Positions 1-8,672 of a stretch of 64,000 nt of DNA are shown in pieces. The first letter of the stretch is position 1; every line of letters begins with the position of its first letter. The translations under genes were made by a program, and so were the position numbers. The notes beneath the pieces are model-generated. The model searched no databases. It saw nothing but the letters and a program-made list of their open reading frames with translations, and was not told the origin of the DNA. The DNA is taken from NCBI GenBank assembly GCA_963752745.1, contig CAVWAK010000022.1, forward strand, positions 56,961 through 120,960, given 5' to 3'. This DNA is from Thiogranum sp963752745 (GTDB lineage: Bacteria > Pseudomonadota > Gammaproteobacteria > DSM-19610).

Positions 1-60
1 GTTGCGAGCGGTGCGGGCAGGAAAAAATCGAAGCACGCTCGCCGTGATGGCTTTGTTCCG

Positions 61-66
61 TATAAT
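61..66 (+). promoter_or_regulatory. Candidate -10 element upstream of mlaF
   Basis: A perfect TATAAT lies 40 bases before the mlaF start codon. No good -35 hexamer is seen at 16-18 bases upstream, so this is a weak promoter call based on the -10 alone. No gene is visible in bases 1-105 on either strand. Confidence 0.35.
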
Positions 67-105
67 GCCCGCCATCGTCTTCAGGAAGCGGACAAAAATA
101 TCGCT

Positions 106-900
106 GTGGAACCTCTGGTAAAAATCCGTGATCTTCATTTTTCACGCGGCGATCGCAAGATCTTCGATGGCGTGGACCTGGATATTCCCCGGGGCAAGGT
201 CACCGCTATCATGGGGCCGAGTGGTACCGGTAAGACCACGTTGCTGCGTCTCATCGGTGGTCAGCTCAACCCGGACCAGGGAAGCGTGGTTGTTGACGGC
301 CAGGAGGTGCCCGATTTAAGCCATTCGGCGCTGTATCAGCTTCGCCAACGCATGGGCATGTTGTTCCAGTCCGGCGCCTTGCTTACAGATCTGAACGTTT
401 TCGAGAATGTGGCGTTTCCACTTCGCGAACACACGGCGTTGCCTGAATCCATGATCCGGAACATGGTGCTGATGAAACTGCAGGCCGTGGGACTACGGGG
501 TGCACACCAGCTGATGCCGAGCGAATTGTCCGGCGGCATGGCGCGGCGCATCGCGCTGGCGCGGGCTATTGCCCTGGATCCCATGATGATTATGTACGAT
601 GAGCCCTTTACCGGGCAGGATCCGATTTCCATGGGGGCGATAGTGCAGTTGATCCGCCTGTTGAATGATGCGTTGGGCTTGAGCAGCATTATTGTGTCTC
701 ACGATGTTGCCGAGGCGTCAGCGATTTCGGATTACATCTATGTAATATCCCAGGGCAAGGTAGTCGGTCACGGCACGCCGGAAGCGCTGGGTAAAACCGA
801 TTCCGCCTGGGTCAGACAGTTCATGCAGGGTTTACCTGATGGACCGGTACCTTTCCATTACCCGGCGCCGGATTACAGGGAAGATTTACTCCATGCTTGA
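106..900 (+). CDS. mlaF: MlaF, ATPase of the Mla phospholipid transporter
   Basis: This is the cytoplasmic ATP-binding subunit of the MlaFEDB complex, which moves phospholipids between the inner membrane and the periplasm to keep the outer membrane asymmetric. It has 264 residues. Walker A (GPSGTGKTT) is at residues 37-45, the ABC signature (LSGGM) at 141-145, Walker B (MIMYDEP) at 161-167 and the switch histidine at 199. The start is a GTG and no strong ribosome site precedes it. The 3' end overlaps mlaE by 8 bases, so the two are co-translated. Family assignment is firm because mlaE, mlaD and a STAS protein follow directly. Confidence 0.95.
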   Translation: MEPLVKIRDLHFSRGDRKIFDGVDLDIPRGKVTAIMGPSGTGKTTLLRLIGGQLNPDQGSVVVDGQEVPDLSHSALYQLRQRMGMLFQSGALLTDLNVFENVAFPLREHTALPESMIRNMVLMKLQAVGLRGAHQLMPSELSGGMARRIALARAIALDPMMIMYDEPFTGQDPISMGAIVQLIRLLNDALGLSSIIVSHDVAEASAISDYIYVISQGKVVGHGTPEALGKTDSAWVRQFMQGLPDGPVPFHYPAPDYREDLLHA

Positions 901-1672
901 GTGGGTGCGGCAACTGGGGCGCAGTGGTATCGGCCAGTTTGAGAAGCTTGGACGGGCGAATCTGTTTTTGCTGAATACCCTTGCCGGGTTACCTGAGCTG
1001 GTGCGCCGCCCCAGCCTGCTGGTGAAACAGCTCTGGTCAGTGGGTGTGCTTTCCCTGTTGATCATAGTCGTATCCGGTCTGTTCGTCGGCATGGTGCTTG
1101 CGCTGCAAGGTTACAACACGCTGGTGGATTTCGGGGCCGAAGAATCACTCGGTGTCGCCGTGGCATTATCGATTGTGCGTGAACTGGGGCCGGTCGTAAC
1201 GGCGTTGCTGTTTGCCGGACGAGCAGGGTCGGCGTTGAGCGCTGAAATCGGGTTAATGAAAGCCACCGAGCAGCTGTCCGGAATGGAAATGATGGCGGTT
1301 GATCCCATGCACCGGGTGATTTCCCCCCGCTTTTTTGCAGGCGTTCTTTCCATGCCGCTATTGGCGGCTATTTTTAGCGCCGTGGGTATCTATGGTGGTT
1401 ATTTTGTCGGCGTTGGGCTGCTGGGTGTCGATGACGGTGCCTACTGGGCACAGATGCAGTCCAAGGTCGATTTTTACGATGATGTTTTAAACGGGGTGAT
1501 AAAGAGCCTGGTGTTTGGCTGGGTGGTAACCTGGATCGCGGTGTTCGAGGGCTACGATGCCATACCCACCTCGGAAGGCGTGAGCCGTGCAACCACCCGT
1601 ACCGTGGTCTACTCAGCATTTGCTGTACTTGGCCTCGACTTTATACTGACAGCATTGATGTTCGGAGACTGA
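893..1672 (+). CDS. mlaE: MlaE, permease of the Mla phospholipid transporter
   Basis: Inner-membrane permease of the Mla complex, 259 residues when started at the ATG overlapping the end of mlaF. A longer frame opens at 839 but lies deep within mlaF, so 893 is preferred. The protein has the MlaE/YrbE-type pattern of an amphipathic N-terminal helix followed by several hydrophobic segments (for example around SLLIIVVSGLFVGMVLALQG) and the conserved ELGPVVTALLFAGRAGSA region. It would dimerise in the membrane, bind MlaF on the cytoplasmic side and the MlaD hexamer on the periplasmic side. Confidence 0.95.
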   Translation: MLEWVRQLGRSGIGQFEKLGRANLFLLNTLAGLPELVRRPSLLVKQLWSVGVLSLLIIVVSGLFVGMVLALQGYNTLVDFGAEESLGVAVALSIVRELGPVVTALLFAGRAGSALSAEIGLMKATEQLSGMEMMAVDPMHRVISPRFFAGVLSMPLLAAIFSAVGIYGGYFVGVGLLGVDDGAYWAQMQSKVDFYDDVLNGVIKSLVFGWVVTWIAVFEGYDAIPTSEGVSRATTRTVVYSAFAVLGLDFILTALMFGD

Positions 1673-1673
1673 A

Positions 1674-2153
1674 ATGAAAACCAGCAAGACAACCGAATTG
1701 ATGGTGGGTATGTTCATTGCGGTGGGCGCCGCAGGCTTGTTCGTACTGGCCATGCAGGTCAGCAATCTGAGCGGCTTTACACCTGCCAACAGCTATACGA
1801 TAACCGCCAGATTCGAAAACATCGGCGGGCTGAAGGCGCGTTCTCCGGTGACCGTGGGTGGCGTGCGGATTGGCAGGGTGGCATCCATTGATTATGACAA
1901 TGACCGTTTCGAAGCCATCGTGGCACTGGAGATGGATGGCAAGTATGACCAGTTTCCGGACGATACGACCGCCAGCATTTATACTGCGGGTCTGCTTGGC
2001 GAGCAGTATGTGGCACTTGAGCCCGGCGGCTCGGAAGATGTGCTTGCCGAAGGTTCTGAAATCGACCTGACCCAGTCGGCGCTGGTACTGGAAAAGCTGG
2101 TCAGCAAATTCCTGTTCGACAAGGCCGCCGAGGGAGGCGATCCCGAACCGTGA
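1674..2153 (+). CDS. mlaD: MlaD, MCE-domain substrate-binding subunit
   Basis: 159-residue single-MCE protein. It has a short cytoplasmic N-terminus (MKTSKTTELMVGMFIAVGAA), one transmembrane helix and then the MCE domain, which begins near YTITARFENIGGLK and contains PVTVGGVRIGRV. MlaD forms a hexameric ring with a lipid-conducting pore above MlaFE. It is a little shorter than the E. coli protein (about 180 residues), mainly at the C-terminus. Only one base separates it from mlaE. Its stop codon overlaps the start of mlaB, so nothing can lie between them; mlaC, which usually sits here, is absent. Confidence 0.93.
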   Translation: MKTSKTTELMVGMFIAVGAAGLFVLAMQVSNLSGFTPANSYTITARFENIGGLKARSPVTVGGVRIGRVASIDYDNDRFEAIVALEMDGKYDQFPDDTTASIYTAGLLGEQYVALEPGGSEDVLAEGSEIDLTQSALVLEKLVSKFLFDKAAEGGDPEP

Positions 2154-2458
2154 GTGAGGCAGAGATCACAGAGCTTTCGGGCGGGCGGCTGGCGATTAAC
2201 GGCGAACTGACCTTTGCATCGGTGCCGTTGCTGTGGGAGCGTTGCTGCGATCGATTCTCCGACAATGCAGAGCTGGACATTGATCTCAGCGGTGTTCAGC
2301 GGTCTGATAGTGCGGGTCTGGCCCTGCTGGTCGAATGCGTCCGCCAGGCCCATCAAACCGGCAAAAGCATCCGGTTTTTCAATATCCCTGCCCAGATGCT
2401 GGCGATTGCCCGCGTCAGCAGCCTTGATCAAGTGCTTCCATTGCATCGCGACACCTGA
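2150..2458 (+). CDS. mlaB: MlaB, STAS-domain subunit
   Basis: 102-residue STAS-domain protein. MlaB binds MlaF and is needed for stability and activity of the transporter. The STAS signature region is DLSGVQRSDSAGLALLVE, with the serine and glycine pattern typical of the family. Translation starts at a GTG whose last two bases form part of the mlaD stop (GTGA), indicating translational coupling. Alternative ATG starts are not available near the N-terminus. Confidence 0.88.
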   Translation: MSEAEITELSGGRLAINGELTFASVPLLWERCCDRFSDNAELDIDLSGVQRSDSAGLALLVECVRQAHQTGKSIRFFNIPAQMLAIARVSSLDQVLPLHRDT

Positions 2459-2512
2459 TTTCTCTGATTTTATAGTATGATTCGCGCTCCGGTTTTTCAG
2501 GTAGACGAAATC

Positions 2513-2749
2513 ATGCAGGCAGACGAATTAAAGAAGGTCATCGAAGAAGGCATTCCAGGTGCCCAGGTCGATATCAAGGGAGATGGCGATCACTTTGAAG
2601 CAACTATTATCAGCGATAGCTTCGAAGGTAAATCCATGGTGCAGCAGCACCAGCTGGTATACGGTGCGCTGGGCGACCTGATGCAGGGTGCGGTGCACGC
2701 GTTGTCTTTTCGAACCTTCACCACGGCAGAGTGGTCGAAGCAGCTTTAG
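2513..2749 (+). CDS. ibaG: IbaG/BolA family protein
   Basis: Small BolA-family protein, 78 residues from the ATG at 2513. An upstream in-frame ATG at 2477 adds 12 residues (MIRAPVFQVDEI) that do not look like the family N-terminus, so the shorter form is preferred. Conserved parts are DGDHFEATIIS, the variable loop and QLVYGALGDLM, then the C-terminal THAL-like segment (VHALSFRTFTTAEW). BolA proteins work with monothiol glutaredoxins and [2Fe-2S] clusters; IbaG is linked to acid response and envelope functions. In many relatives murA follows directly, but here hisG does. Confidence 0.85.
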   Translation: MQADELKKVIEEGIPGAQVDIKGDGDHFEATIISDSFEGKSMVQQHQLVYGALGDLMQGAVHALSFRTFTTAEWSKQL

Positions 2750-2867
2750 GGAAACCTGAGCGACTCCAGACAAACAGCCAGATTCGCCGGGAAATCCGCG
2801 TCCGCTATTTCCAGGGGGCAACCTGGCGTTTCGGTCGTTCAAAGTCAGCCAAACCAGGTAGCATAAA

Positions 2868-3518
2868 ATGTCCGACCAGTTAACTATCGCACTGTCCAAA
2901 GGCCGTATCTTCAAGGAAACGTTGCCCTTGCTGGCCCACGCCGGTATCGAACCGGTAGACGACCCGGAGACCAGTCGCAAACTGATTCTGGATACCAACC
3001 ATGATGATGTGAAGCTGGTGATTATCCGTGCCTCCGATGTGCCGACCTATGTGCAGTATGGTGCTGCAGATCTGGGTGTGGCCGGTAAGGACGTGTTGAT
3101 GGAGCACGGCGGTGTCGGTTTGTATGAGCCATTGGATCTCTGTATTGCCCAGTGCAAGCTGATGGTCGCCGGTTACGAGCCCTGGTCGGAGCAGGCGCAG
3201 CGTTTACGTATTGCGACCAAGTACGTTAACAGTGCGCAACAGTACTTCGCCGAGCAGGGCGTTCAGGTTGAAATCATCAAGCTGTATGGATCGATGGAGC
3301 TGGCACCGATTGTGGGTCTTGCAGATCTTATTGTTGACGTGGTGGATACCGGCAACACACTCAAGGCCAATGGTCTCAAACCACTGGAAAAGATCGCCGA
3401 CATCAGTTCGCGGCTGGTCGTGAACAAAGCGTCAATGAAGCGCAAGCACGCCCGTGTACAGGCTTTCATCGACAAGATTGCCGAGGCTGTTCGTCAGCAG
3501 CAGGACGCGGCAGCATGA
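2868..3518 (+). CDS. hisG: ATP phosphoribosyltransferase, short form
   Basis: Catalyses the first step of histidine synthesis, joining ATP and PRPP to phosphoribosyl-ATP. At 216 residues it is the short HisG type that lacks the C-terminal regulatory domain and normally needs the HisZ subunit for activity and feedback control; no hisZ is in this window. The PRPP-binding signature is DVVDTGNTLKANGL. It opens a tightly coupled hisG-hisD-hisC run, with its stop overlapping the hisD start by four bases. The 118 bases between ibaG and hisG hold no murA. Confidence 0.95.
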   Translation: MSDQLTIALSKGRIFKETLPLLAHAGIEPVDDPETSRKLILDTNHDDVKLVIIRASDVPTYVQYGAADLGVAGKDVLMEHGGVGLYEPLDLCIAQCKLMVAGYEPWSEQAQRLRIATKYVNSAQQYFAEQGVQVEIIKLYGSMELAPIVGLADLIVDVVDTGNTLKANGLKPLEKIADISSRLVVNKASMKRKHARVQAFIDKIAEAVRQQQDAAA

Positions 3519-4822
3519 GTTTTGATATCAAACGGCTGGATAGCGCTGACAGTGCGTTTTACGTAAAGCTGGACGCGTTGCTGGCGTGGGAACAGGTGTC
3601 CGACGACCAGGTCGAACAAACAGTACGCGAAATTATCGCCGATATTCGCAGTCGCGGTGACGCTGCGCTGATCGAATATACCAACCGTTTTGATCGTATG
3701 CAGGTCAGCAGCATGGCCGAGCTGGAGATCGGTCACTCCCAGTTGCAGCAGGCGATTGAAACTATTCCGGCAGAACAGCGTACTGCTCTTGAACATGCCG
3801 CTGATCGTGTCCGAAGCTATGCTGAACGCCAGAAGATGGAGACCTGGTCGTATACCGAGGCCGACGGAACGATACTTGGCCAGCAGATTGCGCCGCTGGA
3901 TCGCGCCGGTTTGTATGTGCCCGGTGGCAAGGCGTCCTATCCGTCCTCGGTTTTGATGAACGCTATACCGGCAAAGGTTGCCGGTGTCAGTGAGTTGATT
4001 ATGGTTGTGCCGACTCCTGATGGAATCGTTAACGAACTGGTGCTGGCGGCGGCAGCCATCGCTGGCGTTGATCGGGTTTTTTCAGTGGGTGGTGCACAGG
4101 CTGTTGCGGCGTTGGCTTACGGTACCGAGACAGTACCGAAAGTCGACAAGATTGTAGGCCCTGGCAATATTTTTGTGGCTACGGCAAAGGGTATGGTATT
4201 TGGCCAGGTCGGCATCGATATGATTGCAGGCCCATCGGAAATCCTGGTGATCTGTGACGGTCAGACCGACCCGGACTGGATTGCCATGGACCTGTTCTCG
4301 CAGGCAGAGCACGATGAAGATGCGCAGGCGATTCTGGTTAGCCAGGATGCGGATTTTCTGAACAAGGTTGGAGACAGTATTAACAGGCAGCTGCCGGGTA
4401 TGGAGCGTGCCGAGATTATTGCTGCCTCGCTGAAGGCACGTGGTGCCCTGATTAAAGTCAGGGATCTGGACGATGCTGTCGCGGTAGCTAACTACATTGC
4501 ACCAGAACACCTTGAGCTGTCGCTGGATGACCCACAGGCTGTTGCGCCGCAGATCCGGCATGCCGGTGCGATTTTCATGGGTCGCTATACAGCAGAAGCG
4601 CTGGGTGATTACTGTGCCGGACCCAATCACGTGCTGCCGACTTCGCGTACAGCGCGTTTTTCTTCGCCGTTGGGGGTCTACGATTTCCAGAAGCGTTCCA
4701 GCCTGATTTACTGCTCGGCCGCAGGTGCTGCTGATCTTGGACAAACCGCTTCGAAACTGGCGCGTGGTGAGGGGCTAACCGCGCACGCTCAATCCGCGGA
4801 GTACCGGATTCCAAAAGCATGA
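3515..4822 (+). CDS. hisD: Histidinol dehydrogenase
   Basis: NAD-dependent, zinc-containing enzyme that oxidises L-histidinol to histidine in two steps. The 435-residue length fits the family. Recognisable segments are PGGKASYPSSVLMN, the GPGNIFVATAK stretch and the metal/catalytic region SQAEHDEDAQAILVS. It overlaps hisG (ATGA) upstream and hisC (ATGA) downstream, so all three are translationally coupled. Confidence 0.96.
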   Translation: MSFDIKRLDSADSAFYVKLDALLAWEQVSDDQVEQTVREIIADIRSRGDAALIEYTNRFDRMQVSSMAELEIGHSQLQQAIETIPAEQRTALEHAADRVRSYAERQKMETWSYTEADGTILGQQIAPLDRAGLYVPGGKASYPSSVLMNAIPAKVAGVSELIMVVPTPDGIVNELVLAAAAIAGVDRVFSVGGAQAVAALAYGTETVPKVDKIVGPGNIFVATAKGMVFGQVGIDMIAGPSEILVICDGQTDPDWIAMDLFSQAEHDEDAQAILVSQDADFLNKVGDSINRQLPGMERAEIIAASLKARGALIKVRDLDDAVAVANYIAPEHLELSLDDPQAVAPQIRHAGAIFMGRYTAEALGDYCAGPNHVLPTSRTARFSSPLGVYDFQKRSSLIYCSAAGAADLGQTASKLARGEGLTAHAQSAEYRIPKA

Positions 4823-5907
4823 GTGCCGATCCCAGGTCGCCGCTAAACTGGGTGCGTCCGGAGATACAGGCGCTGACGGCCTATCACGTGCCGGACCCCG
4901 GCAATATGATAAAACTCGACGCTATGGAAAACCCCTACCGCTGGCCGGAACCACTGATTGATGAATGGCTCGATGTATTGCGTCGAGTTGAGCTGAACCG
5001 CTATCCTGATCCTTCGGCACGATCCCTGACGGAACGTCTGAAACAGGTTATGCAGGTGCCTGCCGGCATGGAGCTTGTACTGGGGAATGGTTCCGATGAG
5101 CTGATTCAGATGCTGGCGCTGGCGGTTGCCGAGAGGGGGCGTGTGATCATGGCGCCTGATCCAACCTTTGTGATGTACCGTATGATTGCCGAATTTGCAG
5201 GGTTGCAGTATGCGAGTCTGCCGCTGGCTGACGATTTTTCACTGGATGTTGAAACGATGCTGGCTGCCATCGAGGCACAGCAGCCGGCCATTATATTTCT
5301 CGCCTATCCAAACAACCCTACAGGCACCTTGTTCGAGTCCGATGCGGTTGAGGCGGTGATCAGGGCGACTCCGGGTCTGGTGGTCGTCGATGAAGCCTAT
5401 GCGCCGTTTACCGATGCGACCTTCATGTCACGTCTGGGTGAATTTTCAAACCTGCTGGTGTTGCGTACGGTGTCAAAAATGGGGCTGGCAGGGTTACGCC
5501 TTGGACTGCTTGCAGGACCTTCCGAGTGGCTGGGCGAAATCGATAAAGTACGGTTGCCATACAATATCAACGTGTTGACCCAGGCCAGTGCACTGTTTGC
5601 ATTGCAACATCAGGATATGCTCGATAAACAGACTGCGCAAATACGTCTGGACCGCGCCGAGTTGTACGCTGCGCTTGAAACGCTGGATGGTATTGAGCCG
5701 TATCCAAGCGAAGCTAATTTCATTCTCTTCAAAACACCTGCAGGGCAGGCTGACGCACTCTTCGAGGCTCTAAAGGTTGACGGCGTGCTCATCAAAAACC
5801 TCAACCCGGCTGGCGGACGTCTCAAGGATTGTCTGCGCGTCACTGTCGGTACACCCGATGAGAATGGCGCGTTCCTTGCTGCGCTGCGCAAGGCGCTGGT
5901 CTCCTGA
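4819..5907 (+). CDS. hisC: Histidinol-phosphate aminotransferase
   Basis: PLP-dependent aminotransferase (362 residues) that converts imidazole-acetol phosphate and glutamate to histidinol phosphate. The fold-type I features are visible: LAYPNNPTG for cofactor and substrate contacts, VVDEAYAPF with the PLP-binding aspartate, and RTVSKMGLAGLRLG containing the Schiff-base lysine and phosphate-binding arginine. It is the last gene of the his run in this window. Confidence 0.95.
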   Translation: MSADPRSPLNWVRPEIQALTAYHVPDPGNMIKLDAMENPYRWPEPLIDEWLDVLRRVELNRYPDPSARSLTERLKQVMQVPAGMELVLGNGSDELIQMLALAVAERGRVIMAPDPTFVMYRMIAEFAGLQYASLPLADDFSLDVETMLAAIEAQQPAIIFLAYPNNPTGTLFESDAVEAVIRATPGLVVVDEAYAPFTDATFMSRLGEFSNLLVLRTVSKMGLAGLRLGLLAGPSEWLGEIDKVRLPYNINVLTQASALFALQHQDMLDKQTAQIRLDRAELYAALETLDGIEPYPSEANFILFKTPAGQADALFEALKVDGVLIKNLNPAGGRLKDCLRVTVGTPDENGAFLAALRKALVS

Positions 5908-5933
5908 ACTAACAACCTGTAGGTTACGCAACG

Positions 5934-6200
5934 ATGGTCTGCATTCGATGTAAAGTCAGCGGCCGGGTGCAGGGTGTTTTCTTCCGCGCCAGCACGCAGC
6001 GGGAGGCACGAAGCCTGGGGATAACAGGCTACGCAAAAAACCTGCCGGACGGATCGGTTGAAGTGCTTGCCTGCGGTTCGGCGCCGGCTGTGGAGCAACT
6101 TGGCGAGTGGCTGTGGGTCGGGCCACCAGCTGCTAGAGTTAGTCACGTAGACTGTACACCTGTCCAGGCAGATGTGTCTGATATATTTACGATTTCCTGA
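5934..6200 (+). CDS. acyP: Acylphosphatase
   Basis: 88-residue acylphosphatase that hydrolyses acyl phosphates. The phosphate-binding loop and catalytic arginine are in GRVQGVFFRAST, and the catalytic asparagine is in YAKNLPDGSVEV. The start ATG lies 27 bases after hisC in the same direction, so it may share the transcript. The last third, after GEWLWVGPPAARV, is typical of bacterial homologues. Confidence 0.93.
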   Translation: MVCIRCKVSGRVQGVFFRASTQREARSLGITGYAKNLPDGSVEVLACGSAPAVEQLGEWLWVGPPAARVSHVDCTPVQADVSDIFTIS

Positions 6201-6272
6201 CGCTTTGGTGAGCCGCGGACCTGGGTTGTTCTTGCCTGGGGAGCACAGACGAAAATAGTTGAGGATTAAAAT

Positions 6273-6518
6273 ATGACTTCGATCGAAGTGCTCACAACAT
6301 TTTTCGGCTGGTGCTCAGTGATCAATATTGGCGTGCTTGTATTTACGACAGCGGTATTGATGCTCATGAAAGATGCGATTTCGAGCGTTCACGCTAAACT
6401 GTTTGGAGTCAATCAGGAGAATCTGCCATTAATCTATTTTGGATACCTGGGGTATTACAAAGTAGCGATTCTGGTGTTCAATTTAGTGCCGTATCTGGCA
6501 CTAAAATTAATGGCTTGA
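6273..6518 (+). CDS. Small two-helix membrane protein, DUF6868-like
   Basis: 81-residue hydrophobic protein with two predicted membrane helices (about residues 13-32 and 61-80) separated by a polar stretch (HAKLFGVNQENLP). The pattern FFGWCSVINIGVL near the start and YYKVAILVFNLVPYLAL at the end resembles the DUF6868 family; that name is from memory. Function is unknown. It stands alone between acyP and the phosphate-transporter-like gene, with an AGTTGAGGATTAAAAT leader that gives a modest ribosome site. Confidence 0.7.
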   Translation: MTSIEVLTTFFGWCSVINIGVLVFTTAVLMLMKDAISSVHAKLFGVNQENLPLIYFGYLGYYKVAILVFNLVPYLALKLMA

Positions 6519-6638
6519 TTATTATTGCAAATTCAGCCTCGTAAGCTTTTGGGGTAATGGAATGCAGATCACCGCTTAACCTGGCGCAGAAGATCTGGAG
6601 TTGTTTGATCGGCTGCGCAACTGAACCTGGAATTGCAT

Positions 6639-8510
6639 ATGATTCGAAAACTGGTATTGCTGACCCTGTTTCTACTGCTGTCCTGGGGCTTCTGGTCCAG
6701 TGCAGATTTTAAAACCATTTCCGCAGGCGTAGCCATTTTCCTGCTGGGCATGTTCGGCCTGGAAAAGGGATTCAAGGCCTTCAGTGGTGGAGTACTCGAA
6801 ACCTTCCTGAAAAAAACAACCGACAAAACCTGGAAAAGCGTGAGCTTCGGGATCGTGTCCACGACTTTGATGCAATCCAGCTCGCTGGTCTCGGTGCTGA
6901 CCATCTCTTTCCTCAGTGCTGGTCTGATCGCTCTCTCACAGGGCATTGGTATCATATTCGGCGCCAACCTGGGTACCACCACCGGTGCCTGGCTGGTGGC
7001 TGGCCTGGGTCTGAAGGTGGATATTGCGGCTTATGCCATGCCCATGCTGGTATTCGGTGTCATTCTGATCTTCCAGAAAAGTAATGTCCGTGTTCAGGGA
7101 GCAGGGTGGGCGCTGGTAGGCCTTGGCTTTCTGTTTCTGGGCATTGCTTACATGAAAGAAGGCTTCGAGGCTGCAGGCGGGCAAATCGATCTGTCACAGT
7201 TTGCTATACCAGGCTTTCGTGGACTAATGGTCTACACTGGCATTGGCATTGCGGCGACTGTGATCATGCAGTCCAGTCATGCGACATTAATTTTAACAAT
7301 CACTGCTTTGGCAGCAGGTCAGGTCACCTATGATAACGCGCTGGCGTTAGCGATTGGTTCCAATGTCGGCACCACTGTTACCGCCGTGCTGGGCGCGCTC
7401 AGTGCCAATGTGGCGGGTAAGCGTCTGGCGGTCGCCCACCTGATCTTTAACCTGGTAACAGCCTCGCTGGCAATCCTGCTTCTTAAACAGTTTGCCACCG
7501 CCGTTGACTGGACGAGCGCGCTGGTGGGTATTGCTGATGACGACTACACCCTGAAGTTTGCGGTATTCCATACCCTGTTCAATCTCGTGGGTGTGATCTT
7601 GATGCTGCCCATGATAGGTGTGCTGGTTGTCTTTCTGGAAAAACTTTTGCACGATAAAGTCGAGCCGGAAGATACAACCAGCGTGTTGTTTATCAACGAA
7701 TCTGCACTTGAATTTCCGGATACAGCGCTTGAGGTGATACATAAGGAAACTGTCCACCTGGCGTTTAACGCTTTCGAGATCCTGGCGCACGGTCTGAATC
7801 TCAATCGTAGCGATATTACTTCCAGTGACGATATCAATGCTGTTCTTGCGCGCTGCGATCAGACGTTTGACGTAGATATAAGTGATCTGTATCGGCGTAA
7901 AGTCAAACCGCTCTACAGCGCTATTATTGAATTTTCAACCCACGCCGAGCAGCAGATGAGTAACGACCAGCTGGAACAACTGAATCAGTTCAAGCGCGCT
8001 AACTGGCAGATCGTGAACGCAATCAAGGCCATGAGGTCGATGCAGGGTAACGTCGATCGTTACATGTGTTCCGATAATGCCTACATCCGCAGTGAGTACA
8101 ATGGTCTCCGGTTGAATATTGCGCTGGTCTTGAGGGTCCTGTTCAGAATTGAGGCCGAGGTTAGTCCCATCGTAAAACATGAGCGTCTTGAACGTATGAA
8201 GCTCGTACTTGAAGAGCAGGATGTTGTCAGTAACGGCACTCTGGACAAACTGATACGTGAGCAGCGTATCAGTTCCGACATGGCGACTTCGCTGATGAAC
8301 GATAGTAGCTTCGCTTATAATGTCCAGGCGGGTCTTATCAGCGCGGCGGAGACTATTCTGGCTGGTATGGTTTCATCAGAGCAGGAGTTGTCAGATACTG
8401 AGCTGGATCGGGAACTTACCCTTAAAAGGGATGAGATTCTCGACAGGCTCGGCAAGGAAGAATCTCGTATCGATGCCATTACCGGGCGAGGCGATCCTGG
8501 CGATCACTAG
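6639..8510 (+). CDS. Na/Pi cotransporter family protein with PhoU-like C-terminus
   Basis: 623-residue protein of the NptA/PNaS sodium-phosphate symporter family. The N-terminal half is membrane-embedded and carries the two inverted QSS repeats typical of the family (TTLMQSSSLVSVLT and TVIMQSSHATLILT). The C-terminal part from about residue 350 is soluble and helical and resembles PhoU-type regulatory domains. A TTG two codons upstream (6633) could also start translation, but the ATG at 6639 gives a conventional first helix (MIRKLVLLTLFLLLSWGF). Substrate is inferred from family only. Confidence 0.88.
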   Translation: MIRKLVLLTLFLLLSWGFWSSADFKTISAGVAIFLLGMFGLEKGFKAFSGGVLETFLKKTTDKTWKSVSFGIVSTTLMQSSSLVSVLTISFLSAGLIALSQGIGIIFGANLGTTTGAWLVAGLGLKVDIAAYAMPMLVFGVILIFQKSNVRVQGAGWALVGLGFLFLGIAYMKEGFEAAGGQIDLSQFAIPGFRGLMVYTGIGIAATVIMQSSHATLILTITALAAGQVTYDNALALAIGSNVGTTVTAVLGALSANVAGKRLAVAHLIFNLVTASLAILLLKQFATAVDWTSALVGIADDDYTLKFAVFHTLFNLVGVILMLPMIGVLVVFLEKLLHDKVEPEDTTSVLFINESALEFPDTALEVIHKETVHLAFNAFEILAHGLNLNRSDITSSDDINAVLARCDQTFDVDISDLYRRKVKPLYSAIIEFSTHAEQQMSNDQLEQLNQFKRANWQIVNAIKAMRSMQGNVDRYMCSDNAYIRSEYNGLRLNIALVLRVLFRIEAEVSPIVKHERLERMKLVLEEQDVVSNGTLDKLIREQRISSDMATSLMNDSSFAYNVQAGLISAAETILAGMVSSEQELSDTELDRELTLKRDEILDRLGKEESRIDAITGRGDPGDH

Positions 8511-8672
8511 CCTGGTGATTCAGTCAGTTATCTATCCTGATTTTGACGTCCGCGCGTAGTCAGGCAGGTGTAGCACGGCGATGTCGGGATAAGCACAATT
8601 CAGAAGAGGGTAGTATGCCGTTTAACATGATCCTTTAGGAAAAGGTGCGGTTCGTTCCACGCAGGAGAAATA

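Noticed and set aside
4082..4744. 220-codon minus-strand frame
   Set aside because: Antisense shadow of hisD.
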